64,000 bases of DNA, from the NCBI GenBank assembly GCA_012295275.1, contig CM022673.1, forward strand, positions 52,501-116,500. Reading direction: 5' to 3'. The stretch comes from Chrysomallon squamiferum. Taxonomy: Eukaryota; Mollusca; Gastropoda; Neomphalida; Peltospiridae. The position numbers and the translations under genes are program-made. Of this stretch, positions 26,598 to 41,866 are shown in pieces. The first letter of the stretch is position 1; each line of letters starts with the position of its first letter. A model generated the notes under the pieces. The model saw nothing but the letters and a program-made list of their open reading frames with translations, had not been told where the DNA came from and searched no databases.

Positions 26598-29063
26598 GTA
26601 TGCTCTGGTAAATCATTTTACATTTGAATTACACTGTTAGCTTATATAAATGAGGTTTTTTTAGATTTAAAAAGAAGATATGTTTACATTACTTAATTGT
26701 AATATGCTTGAAGCTGATTTATATTTACATCAAATTTATAATGCAATTTAATATTAATAAATATATAATACTAGATCTTTTCAAAACAAAATTTAAATGA
26801 TCGATAGACGTCAAGTGGGCCTGCCTCAAGTCAGAATGCTAATTACTGCCATCAACAGCATGTTTTTTGTTGTTACAACAAAAGTATCAATTTTTTTAAA
26901 CAACATTAACTAGTTAATAAAAACCACATGGTTAATTTATCATTCAAAACTGTATGAAGTTATATAGCATTAATATATTTTATCAGTTTTTAATTTATTT
27001 AGAATCCATTGTTTTAAATTACTGAGCACAGCATAACTAATGAACATGTTATTCATTGCCTTCCAGTTTAATATAAAACTCACCAGTTCTCAGATTTAGA
27101 TCTATATGTTAACATTCTACACTTTACAGAACTAATAAAAACAAACAGTTAGTTTAAGCTGTTATTATAGCTTGTCATTATTATCTAACACTTTTTATAC
27201 TGCAAATTAACACTGACTTTAAATCACCTTTAGGTAAGTATTTCCTAAAGAGACCTTGTGAAAAACAGGACGATGATAACAACAGCTGACAACCAATCGC
27301 ACTACAGTTCAACAGAGCAGTCCCCAACATTCCTCAACCCCCAACAGAGAACAAGAGAATTAGTGGAAGCTGACATAATCGTGGGATCAATGCTTCGTAA
27401 TCCTTTGTCGCTGCAGCTTGGTGATGATGGTAAAAAGCCATCACTTGACATTCCCAGTCCCAAGTTCAACAAGATTTAACACTGGTTGAAGATCAGAGAT
27501 ATACAAGTATCCATACACAACACAAATATCTGTACATTCAGTTTGGCCAGCAGAAAACCAGCACAACAGACAATGTCACCCAATACTTCCTTCCACAATT
27601 GTTTCTGTTTGCTAAACAAACTAAGAAAAGACCGGCACAAACAAAGAAAAAAAATGCCGGAGAGCCTGCAGATTTCAAACAATAATGACAAGTAAACACA
27701 CCTATTTGCACACACAATTTAAAATATTAAAAAAATAAAAAAATAAAAATAAAAAATGTAATTGTGTTGGGAATCATTATAATATTTATTTTTCAATTAT
27801 GAAAAAAAAAAAAGGTATTTATTTTGTGGCTTGTCATGAAGTTAATAATGCATGTAGAAGTAAAGGCTGTTATTGTATTAATAATACTCTTAATCTAGCA
27901 GAGCAATACCAGCCTTAAATCTAGATATAGTGCATGTTAACTAGAAAAATGACTGTAACATATATTTTACAAAAACATTAATTCTTATAAAGTAAATGAT
28001 TCAATTAATTTCAGCAGCTTCACTTTGAATTTGTACATTCCCAATAAAACCATTTTGTATAATCCCAATATGTTAGAAACAAATGTGTATTCAAATACAT
28101 GTGTTTGCAGTCATTAAGCATTGTGTTGTTATTTTATCCTCAAAACATGACTAATGTTTTAAAAGCCATATCTGTAAACAAAAAAATTATGAAACGAGCA
28201 TCATGGTTTCTATTAATAAAATGTACCAGTATAATAAATTTTGTTTATTTCTTTTATTTGTATAAAAAAGATTTTTCAGAAATGTTATTAATATAACAAT
28301 GAATCAGTTTTATCATAGGAACAGTATGATTACATTAATTGTATTTTATCAGTGTATAAACAATCATCATTATTGGTTCCATCATTTTTTTTTTTTTTTT
28401 TTTTTAAACTGTTAGTTTCAGTCTAACACAAAACATTTATTACTGCTGTTACCTGAACAAAGAAAATAAATTCAAATTGTATGTGTTTCTTTTATGTCTG
28501 TGTTTCTTTTATAATTCTGAAAAGACTAAAACAAACAACCACTGTTAAATTGTCTGACAAAGAATATAAGGATTACATCACCAGCTTCGTGCACAATCAA
28601 AGTATGTTTTGTACAATTGGGTGTTACTATCAGTTAAACATTTCAATAAAATTAATTGTACTATGATGTATGTGTACACTGGCTGATTCTACCATTAAAG
28701 TCATTGTCACTGTCACTCCCATACTTGTCTCATTATAGAAAACTCTCATTTTAATTTATTTGATTTTATGGTTATGAACAATATTGCACATTTTGAGTTT
28801 TATCAATGCATCAGCCATTCTTCATGAATAAATCAGTGGTAATGAAATCCTTGAATTATCCGTAAAAGATCTATTGTAAACTCCAAAATAAATTAACACA
28901 AACAACATTCCAAGCCAAATGAATACTACTTTTTAACAATATCTATGTTAATTTACTGAACCTACATGGGCTATTCTTATAATGAAAATTCCAACTTTGT
29001 TCATAATATTTAATCTGATAGTCTGAGAATGTGAAATTTTTTTACGAAATCAAGTCAAATGCA

Positions 29064-29254
29064 TATGACATCCTGACATACTATTGGGTTTTTTTCTGTT
29101 AAGTCTACTCGTTCATATATGTGTATGTATATGTGTGTGTGTTTGTATGTGTGTATATGTATACATATACATATACATATATGAATGAGTATGACATCCT
29201 GACATACTATTGTTGTTTTTTCTGTTCAGTCTACTCATTCATATATGTGTATAT
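29064..29254. repeat. Direct repeat of about 64 bp flanking a TA/GT hairpin
   Basis: The block starting ATGACATCCTGACATACTAT at 29064 recurs at 29191 with few changes. The spacer contains CATATATG-type inverted sequence. Confidence 0.75.
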
Positions 29255-29365
29255 ACAGAAGTGATATCAATCCATGTTCATTGACAATTCAGAATTTTAA
29301 TACTAACAATTATTAGATCTCATACAATTTTTATTATTATTATTATATTACTGACTTATGTACAT

Positions 29366-29373
<8 letters not shown>

Positions 29374-29437
<64 letters not shown>
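29374..29437. repeat. (GA)n microsatellite
   Basis: About 32 uninterrupted GA units. Confidence 0.95.
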
Positions 29438-29440
<3 letters not shown>

Positions 29441-31579
29441 ACTGTTGTCATTCCAACTTCATTTTGTTTTCTTATTTTTCTTTTTACAATTGGCAACAAC
29501 TGTTTTCTATATATACAATATATCTTCCATAGAACAGGTAAAACATGTTCTGTTGATAAACCATTTCATTACAGCTCAGGCTAGTAGTGCACAACCACTG
29601 AGTTACATACAACCCACCACTTTCTGTTACTTTTATCACTCTGACTTATATATGCAATCCTTTTTACCAGAATGTACACTGGAAGAGATTCTTTGCAGTC
29701 TGTCACTATGGAGAGATGGTAGCACATTTCCGTTGTTAAATGTTAGCACCACAACAATCATTTACCAAACGTGTAGTTGCCCCAGCTTAAAGAATTGAAG
29801 AACATGCGCTGGAATGTCTTTAATCAAACATTTGTCTCGCCATTCCCTTAAAAAATGCATACTGGCCATTCTCTGGGAATGGTCACTTTTTAGCTATTTC
29901 TATTATTATGAGAAAAGTATAAAATAAAATAAAATAAAATAAAATATATATTTGTAGTTATTTCATTCCAGTTCGAGTGCTAAATAAATCAGACTAAATT
30001 AGCATACAAATGGAACCAAGCACATGAAGAGAGCCAGTCAGACATATTATTTGTAAATTACCAACCTCAACATAAATGAACAACAATAAAATTAAGTATT
30101 TAATGGACATATGGACTGTAATTGTAGAAATTATCAGCAGTGCTGTTAGGAAAATGGTACAAAACAATTACTGTCTTGTAAATATAATAAGAATTAATAA
30201 ATACCATTTCTTTTCTGTTATTTAATTAAATAAAATTGATCACAATTTTAGTTACTTTTCTACACTTACATGACAACAGAAATTAAATGGATTAAATTAT
30301 TTATTTATAGTATGTTTCCATTATTATCATTAATCACTAAATCATTAATTTTGCTTATATTCAAGTAATTAACATCCAATACATTTTATGGCATTGTGAA
30401 TAGTTTAATTTCCTACTTCTTTAACATTAATGAACTGTGTACAAACAATCCCCTATATATCTTATATACTGCTAACAAGACACATTAGCCTGAAGTGGCT
30501 TCAAACAAAAATAGCCTCAAGCAAAATTTATTAGCTACTGGAAATCTGTCATTGAATAAAGATATCTGCACGACTATAATTAGCGAGAGAAAAGTTAATT
30601 CATAGATAATAAGAAGTAGCCCTACCTTAAAAGAATATCAATACCAGTATATATAAATATATATATATATACACACACACATACATATATATGTATGTAA
30701 TGATTTTACAACTTTAGAAATTAAAAAGAATTATTATTGTGATATTGTTCCTTTGTTTTGTAACCAATGGTGTCAGTCCAAAAATACATGAACAGCTGTA
30801 CATACACATCTCTACAGATAAAAACCACATTATTTAATGCACATATTCTACATGTATATATATTTACAGTAATTATTTCGAGTACCTCAAGAAGCACTGC
30901 AGTATTTGCGTGCATGTGTGAACAACATTTAAATGACTTTAACATTTACCACAATACTTCTTTTCAAAATTCCATGAAATAAACTTTTAAACAGAAATGT
31001 ATTTGGCTTGGCAAAATAAATAAACCAGTAAAATAAAATGAGTGAAACAGTTTTTTAAAAGACAAAGATAAGAATACATATTTACTATAACTGGAAGCTG
31101 AAAATTAAAAATATCCCATTTGTGTAACAATGCTATGTTAATAATATTTAAATATTTTTACATAAATTACTTTAGTTAAATTCTTAATAAAATTAACTAA
31201 CTGGATATATATTTTTTTAACTTAATGTTTTTTAAACACATAGAGCAACTAAATTATTATACAAATAATACATATTACAGGATTGCATCTCCCATGATAT
31301 TATTATATTATCATAGTGGTGTTGGAATATGAACCAGAGCATATGTATATATATATCAATTAATAAGCTGATTATCTTTCACTGTCTGTTAAACTATAAA
31401 CATCAGCAATATTGTATGTCACATGAACATGTACATAATAAGAAACAGAAGATAACCTAATTATTAGATTAACTTAGATAAGTTTCATTAACATTATTTC
31501 TATGTGTTAAATGTATATAGGCAGAAAAATACTTATATGTATATTGATGTCTTTGATATTAATTATGCTAATGCATGCA

Positions 31580-31591
31580 TATGTGTGTGTG

Positions 31592-31621
<30 letters not shown>
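31580..31621. repeat. (GT)n microsatellite
   Basis: About 20 GT units with one T interruption. Confidence 0.9.
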
Positions 31622-31622
<1 letters not shown>

Positions 31623-32276
31623 ATTTATACATGCATGTTAATATAACAGATTTAAAATTAAACAAATAATTAAAAAGATGATGTTAGTAATTTAACTTGT
31701 TGGAATAATATTCTGAAATAATTTAAAAATGAATATACAAATTGATGAAAGAAAATAAAAATGCAGCTGTTTGTTGCTTTATATTTATTATGTAATGTTT
31801 TTTATGTTTCACCAAAAGCAGTAAAAACATTATTTCATCAACAATGTTTTGGCTCATTATCATTTATCATTTATTTAACATTAGAAAATAGACATCTGTA
31901 CAAGTTGAAAACGATTGCCAAAGTAAATATTATTTTGTATACTTTATTACGTAACTCTCCTGTAGGCGGCAATGTTATATTTATCATCTGCTTCCAATCA
32001 TAATTAATATTAAGCACTTACGCGTACCAAATAAAATCAATAATGGCAACAAAACATTCATGTTTTCATAATTTTACGATTCAAACAATTGCGAAATATT
32101 ATAGTTATACATATCGTACCATCGGTACATAGTACTAACAGTAAAATGTTTATGCAGTATAGTATAACTATAACCAAGTGAGACGTGTCTCAGTAACAGC
32201 TGTTTTATGATTTGCTACAAGGCTGGTGAAATATATTTATATATACGTGCTTCCGAAATAAAAAGATTATAATTAC

Positions 32277-32355
32277 CGTAAGAAAGCAAAACAATATTCA
32301 CGATAAGACATCCCACTTCCGTGACATCAAACGTAACGCCATTTCCAACCAAAGC
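32277..32355 (-). promoter_or_regulatory. Candidate DNMBP promoter and non-coding first exon
   Basis: Read on the minus strand, a locally GC-richer stretch carries AAATGGCG (YY1-like), TTACGT (CRE-like) and CGGAAGTG (ETS-like, plus-strand CACTTCCG at 32314-32321). A possible donor TTACG/GTAATT follows at 32277/32276. The DNMBP coding sequence starts exactly at an acceptor, so a 5' exon must exist upstream; this is the best-looking site. It is inferred from motifs only. Confidence 0.35.
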
Positions 32356-32616
32356 GGCACCTGTTGATGCAAGGGAGATAACAATATTACATTATGAATA
32401 ATAATTGTGTTTATCCTAATGTAGATATTAAACTTTGGTCAGCCTCAGGAAAATAAAATAACAATTTTTAATATTTATAGTATTGTTTTTGTTTTAATTA
32501 TAAAACATAATTAGAATAAAATGCTTAACTAATTCAGATTTGAGACTTAGTGATATAATATTTTCAAGCATTTTTTTTCAGTGTAATTGTTTTAATTTTT
32601 ACTTTTGCTTCTTTGT

Positions 32617-32665
32617 CGTTTTATTTTATTTTATTTTATTTTATTTTATTTTCATTTATTTTATT
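32617..32665. repeat. (TTTTA)n repeat
   Basis: About eight TTTTA units in an AT-rich region. Confidence 0.85.
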
Positions 32666-33546
32666 TTTAATGTATGTATATCCATATTTTGAATGATGTA
32701 AATTAGAAATATCTGTCCTTATAAAATAAATTAACACATTATAATACTGAATCCAAATTAAACTGAAATACAAATTTAAATAAAATATTTTTAAGATAAT
32801 TATTAATGACGTTTTATTATTTATTTATTTATTTATTTATATTAGGGTAAAGCTGCACTGGATAATTAATGCGCTAAATGAGAACTTTACTACAAGACAA
32901 AATGCATAATTAGCAAATCATTCCTAGTTTTATTATTATAGTAGCATATTTAAAATATTACATTTCGCGGTATATGAAAATTCAAATCCAATTAATTATT
33001 TTTAACGAATTCAAAATAAAATTAAAAAAAAAAAAAAAAAGAAAGAAAGAAAGAAAGAAAGAAGGAAAGAAGAATAAAAAATTAAGAACTCAACAAGAAA
33101 AAGAGGCAAGTAAACAAATAAAATGCAAAAGACACTTATTATTATCTACGTCATAATAACGTCATAACAACAATATACGCTCATTTGACAATGTCTGTTT
33201 TCGTGAACGGTAAGAATAAACTGTATAATATTATTTTCTGTAAATGTTGCATAATCCCTATACGTATGGTAAACTTAAAGCTTTCCAAATTCAGGTGATT
33301 TTTATAGTGCGTTTGAATATGTATTGGTGGGTGGGTGTGTGGATGTGTGGGTGTCAGTGTGCGTAAATTAACCTTTTTGTAAAAACATTTTATATTTTAC
33401 TTGAAATTAATTTTGAAGTTGTCGATCCTTCGTTTCAGTCCTAACGTACCCATCGTAACAGGGAGGAACCCAGATAGCCTCAAGCTTTTCCAGGTCTCTC
33501 GCCTGGTCAGATACATATGCACATTTTATATATATATATATGTTTG

Positions 33547-33617
33547 TAGTATGTATGTATGTATGTATGTATGTATGTATGTATGTATGTATGTATGTAT
33601 GTATGTATGTATGTATG
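33547..33617. repeat. (GTAT)n microsatellite
   Basis: About 17 GTAT units. It gives spurious Met-Tyr-Val-Cys ORFs. Confidence 0.95.
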
Positions 33618-33835
33618 AAGTGGCAAGCAGAGGTCTGGTGATGCCCGGGGCCAACTGCTTCATTGTATGCCCCCAAAGACTCCGCTATAAGGCTTAGTAC
33701 TGAGAAATATTATGAGATGAAGATATTTTGAATATGTAAACACAGATTATGTTATTTTCTCTGACTGGATGCCCCTCCATTTGGATGTTCGAGGCCACGG
33801 GCCCTTGCCCCCCCCCCTCAGCACGCAACTGTGTA
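33618..33835. repeat. Possible degenerate transposable-element fragment
   Basis: An unusually GC-rich patch with a run of nine or more C (about 33809-33818) and paired CCCGGGGCC/GGGCCC-type motifs stands out from the AT-rich background, next to the GTAT tract. I cannot name the family. Confidence 0.3.
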
Positions 33836-34335
33836 TGATATGTGTTGATGTATGCATGCGTGAGTCTATGTGCGAATGTATATGTGGGTATGAGTATGCG
33901 TGAATGTATGTTCTAGGCCTACTACTGACGTGTATATATATATCTATATGTGTGCGTGCGTGGGTGTGTGTGGCAAAGAATGCGCAATACGCCCTCATAA
34001 TATTATTTTATGGATTGTATGGATTTAAAATTATCAAGATTTTTTTTTTTTTTTTTTTTTTAAGTAGATTTAAAACACCACTTCTCCATTCGTGATACGT
34101 CTTGACTAATACGTTTCAGTTTAATATCCTTAGGCCCTGGCATAAAACGTAACAAATCCCCTTGATCGAACTAGGTGATTAAAACTGCACAAAGCTGAGC
34201 AGCAAACGTTGTTACGGGCTAAGAAAATCAAAAGAGAAGTTAGTAACAAGTAAAAGTTGAATGAGTGGCTTGTCTGTCAGACTTGACACTAACTATTGTC
34301 ATTTGTTTCCGGGTAATTCAGGTCGAGCGTGCATA

Positions 34336-34376
34336 ATGGCAGTATACGATGAATCGCGGGTGAAACTTATTCAAAG
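34336..34376 (+). CDS. Candidate isolated first coding exon (MAVYDESRVKLIQ)
   Basis: An ATG in good context (ATAATGG) opens 13 codons plus two bases, followed by a consensus donor GTAAGA at 34377. The local sequence is less AT-rich than its surroundings. It does not join HINT3 in frame. Its phase (two bases left, AG) fits the acceptor at 45957-45958, where one base (T) precedes the ATG of the CD225 gene. That would add 14 residues to the CD225 protein across an 11.6-kb intron. A one-in-three chance match of phase cannot be excluded, and it could belong to a non-coding or unknown transcript. Confidence 0.35.
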
Positions 34377-34885
34377 GTAAGATATATACCTTTTTTTTAT
34401 TATTATTATTATTATAAATAGTAAACTGTTTTATTATCCATTATGTGTCGTTATATCGAAATTGTTTTTTTTTTTTTTTTTTTTTCTGATACGAACATCT
34501 TTTGTCAGATTTTGTCTATCTCAGATAGATACTTTTGTATATTCTGAGAATAATATACCTATTTCGGGCCTCATTAGAATTAGCGGGATATTGAAGCAGG
34601 TGGCTTTATACATTTATAAAAAAATATATATATAGGCTATATTTCGAAGGTATCTTTTAACTTATTTTTAGTCAAAAGCTGAACATAAAATGAAAGCAAT
34701 TACTTATTATTTTATAGCAATGAATGAACCCTACTATATTTTATGGCTTTGTTTCTCAAATTAACGGTTATATAATTATATCGATATATTAACAATTATA
34801 TGTATTTATCGTGGACGGATCCAAAATTTAAAAAATGAGGGTACAATCTTTGTGATGGATATACGTTTTGCTAAACCGAGAATAA

Positions 34886-34926
<41 letters not shown>

Positions 34927-35309
34927 CACGTTGTATCCATATAATAGTATATTAATTACTATATAAAAATTTGCATTGTTTTCTTTAGAGAGTTAGGTTG
35001 ATAAGACATAAATGAATTTATTTTAATGAAATATGAAGACTTTTGAAGACACTTTGACATTTGACAGATTAACCTGAGACCTTGACGTTTTTATTTTTGT
35101 ACCTCTGTGACCTGTTTGGGCCAGTGAGTCACAGACGTGGTTTGTATAACGTGGCTAACTTTTCCTGCATTCTTTCTATTATTTGTTTTGTCATTTTTTT
35201 AATAGAGCGCTTCGTTTACACCCAGTATTGCTGTCTCTTCCAAAAAGCAAAATGTGTAAAACTTTTTTATTTTTTCTTCTGTATTTTTTTTTTTTATTCT
35301 TTCTTTCTT

Positions 35310-35346
<37 letters not shown>

Positions 35347-36803
35347 TATTTTTATTTTATTTTTTTTTTTTTTTTTTTTTTTTTTTGGTATTATTTTTTT
35401 CTCTTATTTATTTTTTTTTTTTTTTTTTTAAATGACACTTAACTCTGTCCTGAGCAAGAAAGTTATTATAGGCTGAATCACTTTTTATAAATAGCATATT
35501 GTATATATTAATGTTAGGCGGATGTTTGCAGAAGTGTTTTAAGTAGTGACAAGTATTTCGGTCTATTTTTAGAGCGGCTAGTAAATTCAGAACAGTTTTT
35601 TTTTATTATTGTTTTACTCCTTATTTTTAATAAATGATGTAGACCTATCTCTGGCGGATAATCCGTCGATATCCATCCAAATGAGGATTCTCTGGCTAGT
35701 GCAAAGGAAAATGAGACGTCAGATTTATTAAATAAAATTTTGTAGTATTAACAGTATTATAAATTAAATATTATTTATTTATTTATATATTTAGTTAATT
35801 ATTTATTTAAGTTTATAATATTACATAATATATACGAGTTGTTGTTGTTTAATGTTCACTTTTAAATCGTGTCTGCCATGTACAAACACATTGCACGAAA
35901 CTGTTGGGAATTACCTGTTATTCCAGTATGACATAATATGACATTTACCGAAATTATTATAAGATTTAATGTATGTGTATAAAGTAATTAATTTCTTACA
36001 GAACGAAGGTCTTGTATGCCATATTTCACACTTTCTTTTATTATTTTCTATCAAAAGGAGAGGAATTATAATCTCCATCTAGGCATAAGATGATGATCCT
36101 TAGACCGAGGGTTGAATCAAGCTGCGAAATCCTTGTTTAACTCACTATAACACTGAATAATAAACCAGTTTAGCTGTAGGTATCTAAACTGTAACCTGTT
36201 TGACTTATGTCATAATAAAGACCTTGCTAAAACAGTAAATGAGTTTTAGACCGAAAGTTCTGACGCAAATGAGATGTCTGTGTCTGTGGGTTGGGGCTGT
36301 GTGTGTGTACTGAGTTGAAAATAAAAATCAAATAAAAAAAAGATAAATTCACTTTAAAAAGTCAATCTGTTATAAATAATCTGGCTTTAAAGCTGTGAGC
36401 TCGAGTCAAGGTCAATTTAACACATTTACACTACAATGAATGAAAACTTGATATATGTAACATGCAAATCCGATTATCATATAATATGCATATCTAAACA
36501 CTCATAATTTATTTTTAACAATGGAGATTATAATTTATATATATAGGACAGTTATGATTCATTTATCGCCTATTATCTTTGTTTGAATGCAAGTGCCAGC
36601 GTGTTCTTTGGTTTTTAGAAAGAAACGTAACTCTTGGAACCTTAATCAATAATTAAAATAGAGTTATACGCAGAATGACTATCGACCGTATATCGGATGT
36701 CGGTGATTTTGTTGTTACTAATTCACGATTTATTAGTACCTTGATGAATATTTGAAGAGTATTAACAGACGTAACTAGTGTGTAAGTACCGTGCACAGAG
36801 AAA
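34377..36803. other. Gene-free stretch upstream of HINT3
   Basis: It holds an ATA repeat (about 34890-34925), a highly T-rich tract at 35286-35430 and AT-rich unique sequence. No exon was recognised. The T-rich tract produces poly-Phe ORFs, which are not genes. Confidence 0.5.
35286..35430. repeat. Long T-rich tract
   Basis: About 145 bases that are almost wholly T with scattered A, C and G, in several homopolymer runs. Confidence 0.9.
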
Positions 36804-37244
36804 ATGTCAGAAAACAAATGCATTTTTTGCAAAATAATTGAAGGAACAGATCCAAAAACCGACTTCCTGTTAGAGAATGACGAATTCGTTGTATTCCGAG
36901 ATATTCGCTCCGCGACTAAGCATCATTACTTGGTGGTTCCTAAAATGCACAGAAATAATGCTGCATCTCTTAAAGGTTGCGATGTGACTTTACTCGAAAA
37001 TATGGTGACAGTAGGCAAAGAAGTACTCGAGAAGCAAGGAGCAGACGTAAATGAAATTCTGATGGGATTTCACTGGCCACCGTTCCACACCGTCTCCCAT
37101 CTTCATTTGCATGTGATATCATCTCTGGGTGAAATGGGATTTTTCGCACGTCTTATATTCAGGCCTAATTCGTATTGGTTTGTGACAGTGGATTGGTTAC
37201 TGGACAGACTAAGGAAAATGAATTCAGATTCACCAAAACTGTGA
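36804..37244 (+). CDS. HINT3: HINT3-type histidine-triad nucleotide-binding protein (adenosine phosphoramidase family)
   Basis: A 146-residue intronless ORF. The start ATG is in AGAAAATGTC context with an in-frame stop upstream. The N-terminal CIFCKII is the CxxC-type start of the HIT fold. HYLVVPK and the histidine triad HLHLHVIS at about residues 98-105 are present; the triad histidines form the catalytic centre. The C-terminal NSYWF motif and the segment MGFHWPPF are typical of the HINT3 branch rather than HINT1. Family members hydrolyse AMP-NH2-type nucleoside phosphoramidates and acyl-adenylates. Length is slightly below the vertebrate protein, mainly at the N terminus. AATAAA signals lie at 37257-37262 and 37281-37286. 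The single exon could be ancestral or reflect retroposition; no poly-A tract or target duplication is clear. Confidence 0.93.
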   Translation: MSENKCIFCKIIEGTDPKTDFLLENDEFVVFRDIRSATKHHYLVVPKMHRNNAASLKGCDVTLLENMVTVGKEVLEKQGADVNEILMGFHWPPFHTVSHLHLHVISSLGEMGFFARLIFRPNSYWFVTVDWLLDRLRKMNSDSPKL

Positions 37245-37256
37245 TTAAATTTACAA

Positions 37257-37286
37257 AATAAATGTGATTGTACATTTGACAATAAA
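37257..37286 (+). terminator. HINT3 polyadenylation signals
   Basis: AATAAA at 37257-37262 and again at 37281-37286, 13 and 37 bases after the stop. This would make a very short 3' UTR. Confidence 0.6.
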
Positions 37287-37500
37287 ATTAATAACGAAAT
37301 TATCTAATGATGTGAGTAAGTAAACTAGAGTAATTTAACTGTAATAATGAAATCAGTTAATTTTCGACTGGCAGTTTTATTTTACATTGAATAACATTTT
37401 GAAACTGTGAGCCAGTACTATTGCTGATCAAAGGAAATTGTAATAAAACTTTTTCCTGTGTTTATTTTTTTGTAATGTGCGTGTTTGTGTTAGAAATAAA

Positions 37501-37501
<1 letters not shown>

Positions 37502-37575
<74 letters not shown>
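37502..37575. repeat. (CT)n microsatellite
   Basis: About 37 CT units between HINT3 and the 3' end of the first IB/thyroglobulin gene. Confidence 0.95.
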
Positions 37576-37579
<4 letters not shown>

Positions 37580-37864
37580 TTTGGCTTCAAAGGTACATAC
37601 ACCATACTGTTCGTATGATATTTTCTTTATTTTTGTGAAATTATAAAAGTCGCCCTTACTCCGATTATCTAAGTACTGAAAGATGTGTCGTCATATTTAC
37701 GTTTATTTATTTATTTATTATTACTACTACTACTACTAAATATATACAAAACAAAAAACAAACGTATTAACTTTAAAAAATATTTTAATATACAAAGGTC
37801 TATAACATGGATTATTTCATTATTTACGAATGTGTAAACAGATACGAAAGAAAAATCCAGTAAA

Positions 37865-39753
<1,889 letters not shown>

Positions 39754-40856
39754 TTTGGGTATTGGTTAGAACGGTAGTTCAAGAGCTGACTGAATAGTTA
39801 GTTGTTAGGAGTGATTAATATTTCTGTAATTTGTACCACGGTCAGGTGTGCGTTCTAGGAACAGACAGGTTGTAACTGAGATTATTATGTGTATCGTATT
39901 AAAGGACAAAACTACAATGTGTGCCTTTGAATATTTCACACCTATTGTTCTTAGTTTTGTGTAAATAAAAGTAATCCGCTAAGAATTAGGTCTGCACAGC
40001 TGGTGTGAACGTGGTATATAGTATTATAGTATAGGTAGTAATAAGTTGTTTTTTTTTAAAGAATGTTTGCTTTGGGGTGGGGACTTTTGAGGGCAGAGAG
40101 TATCATTTATTTATTTATTTATTTATTATATTTTATTTATTATTATTTTTATTATTATTATAATAATTTTTTTTTTTTTTTTTTTGAACGGTTTGATGTG
40201 AATATGTGTACTAGAGGTGTGTGTGTGTGTAAATTACAACTTTTAAAGAATTAGTTGTTTTTGGTATTTTGTGTTTGATTCTTTATTAGTAGTAGTAGTA
40301 GTAGTATTAACAGTAGTAGTAAAATATCTCAGGCTTCAGTAAGTTTAACGCTGTTCAAAATATTCACATTACTTAACTATAAAGACACGAGTCAAGATAC
40401 TCCCTTTTCATTTTGTATAATACTTTGATTCAGAACGAATAAAAGTTTCAAATAAATTGTATATGACATGTAAGTGTACCAGACTGTGTGAAATTATTAC
40501 TAATACTTGATGAAAACAAGTAACTGTTCATAAGTTTTTTGTGTTTTGTTTTTTTTGAGGTTTGGTGGCGTGTTGTTTTTTGGTTCGCTTTATTTGGGAA
40601 GTTATTGATGGAGGTTGGGTTTTTAATTATGATTTTTTATTTGTCATTGTTTGTTGTGTTTTTGTTGTGTTTTTCTTTTCTTTTCTTCTTTTTCAAAAAT
40701 GTTGCGAACTGATTGTTTAACAAAAAATAAAAAATAATAATTCATTAAAGTAGTTGGATTCTTCTGAATTTAACTTTCGACTGCTTTTCAGTGATATTTT
40801 TTATATAGTAAAAAGTAGTGGCATTTAAGTCAACCATCAAGCAGTCAATCAGTCGT

Positions 40857-40917
<61 letters not shown>
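40857..40917. repeat. (GT)n microsatellite
   Basis: About 29 GT units. Confidence 0.95.
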
Positions 40918-41134
40918 ATACATTACTATAACAATACAACAGGACATATTTTCTTTACTGAATACTTCTTCGCATTCAATGATTAACAAAATAACTACAT
41001 ATTTAATTGTTCACTGTTTAATAAGAGACTTCTAATAATGTTATATACATTTAATATCTATTGTAAAAATAGATAAAGGTAATAATAATATAAAATTATA
41101 TAAACTTATATAAAAAAATATATTGTATAAATAT

Positions 41135-41136
<2 letters not shown>

Positions 41137-41212
<76 letters not shown>
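41137..41212. repeat. (CT)n microsatellite
   Basis: About 37 CT units, downstream of copy B on the minus strand. Confidence 0.95.
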
Positions 41213-41217
<5 letters not shown>

Positions 41218-41447
41218 TCTGCAATCATGCATGTTATAACGGCATATCTGAGCAATAATAAAATATTCAAATTATTCATATTATCCATAATTATTACTAC
41301 ACGTTTTCATTTATGCTGATTTTAGGCGCTTCTTCTTCCTTTATTTATTTATTTATTATTTTTTTTTTTTTTTTTTTTTTTTTCCACCCAAAATTCCAAT
41401 TAAAAAAAAAAAAAAAAATGTCTTCTAAAATGTATCAGCCGAGATTC

Positions 41448-41800
41448 TCATAAACAATCCGCTGGTCCATGGACTTTTGAATGGGGCACGATTTTGCCTT
41501 CCTTTGCCGTAACACAGAAACAGTAACCTGTTTTGAATAATAATTATAACAACAACAGTAGCAGTAGCAGTAGTAGCAGTTGTTGTTGTTGCTATAATTG
41601 TAGTTGTTATAGTAAAAGTAATAATTGTATAGTAATAGTAGAAGTAGTAGTAGTTGTTGTTGTAGTAATTGTAGTAACAGGAGTTGTTGCAGTAGTAGTT
41701 GTTGTTTTTGCTGTGACAACAAACAACTTTAATTAAAATTAAAATGCTGAAAGAATGGTAGTTATACGCTCTTTCCATTGTCCACAAAGAAAGTAGAGAG

Positions 41801-41866
<66 letters not shown>

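Larger units (their letters stand above)
25600..32276 (-). other. Presumed first intron of DNMBP
   Basis: About 6.7 kb between the start-codon exon and a candidate 5' exon. No convincing coding exon was seen. It holds a GT/TA compound repeat (about 26506-26594), a GA tract (29374-29437), a direct repeat (29064/29191) and a GT tract (31580-31621). A 73-codon plus-strand ORF at 27258-27479 has more balanced base composition than its surroundings but no recognisable domain. Confidence 0.4.
39754..41447. other. Spacer between the two IGFBP-like genes
   Basis: About 1.7 kb that must contain the copy A promoter, since its minus-strand start is at 39753, and the 3' UTR of copy B. No clear TATA box was identified. 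It includes a T-rich stretch, a (GT)n tract (40857-40917) and a (CT)n tract (41137-41212). Confidence 0.5.

Noticed and set aside
27258-27479. 73-codon plus-strand ORF with balanced composition
   Set aside because: No recognisable domain, no linked exons, and it lies in the presumed DNMBP first intron on the opposite strand. Possibly an old repeat fragment.
33401-33697. 98-codon ORF through the GTAT repeat
   Set aside because: Mostly microsatellite translation joined to a GC-rich repeat-like fragment.
35082-35435. Poly-Phe/Leu ORFs over the T-rich tract
   Set aside because: Homopolymer translation; no splice or start context.
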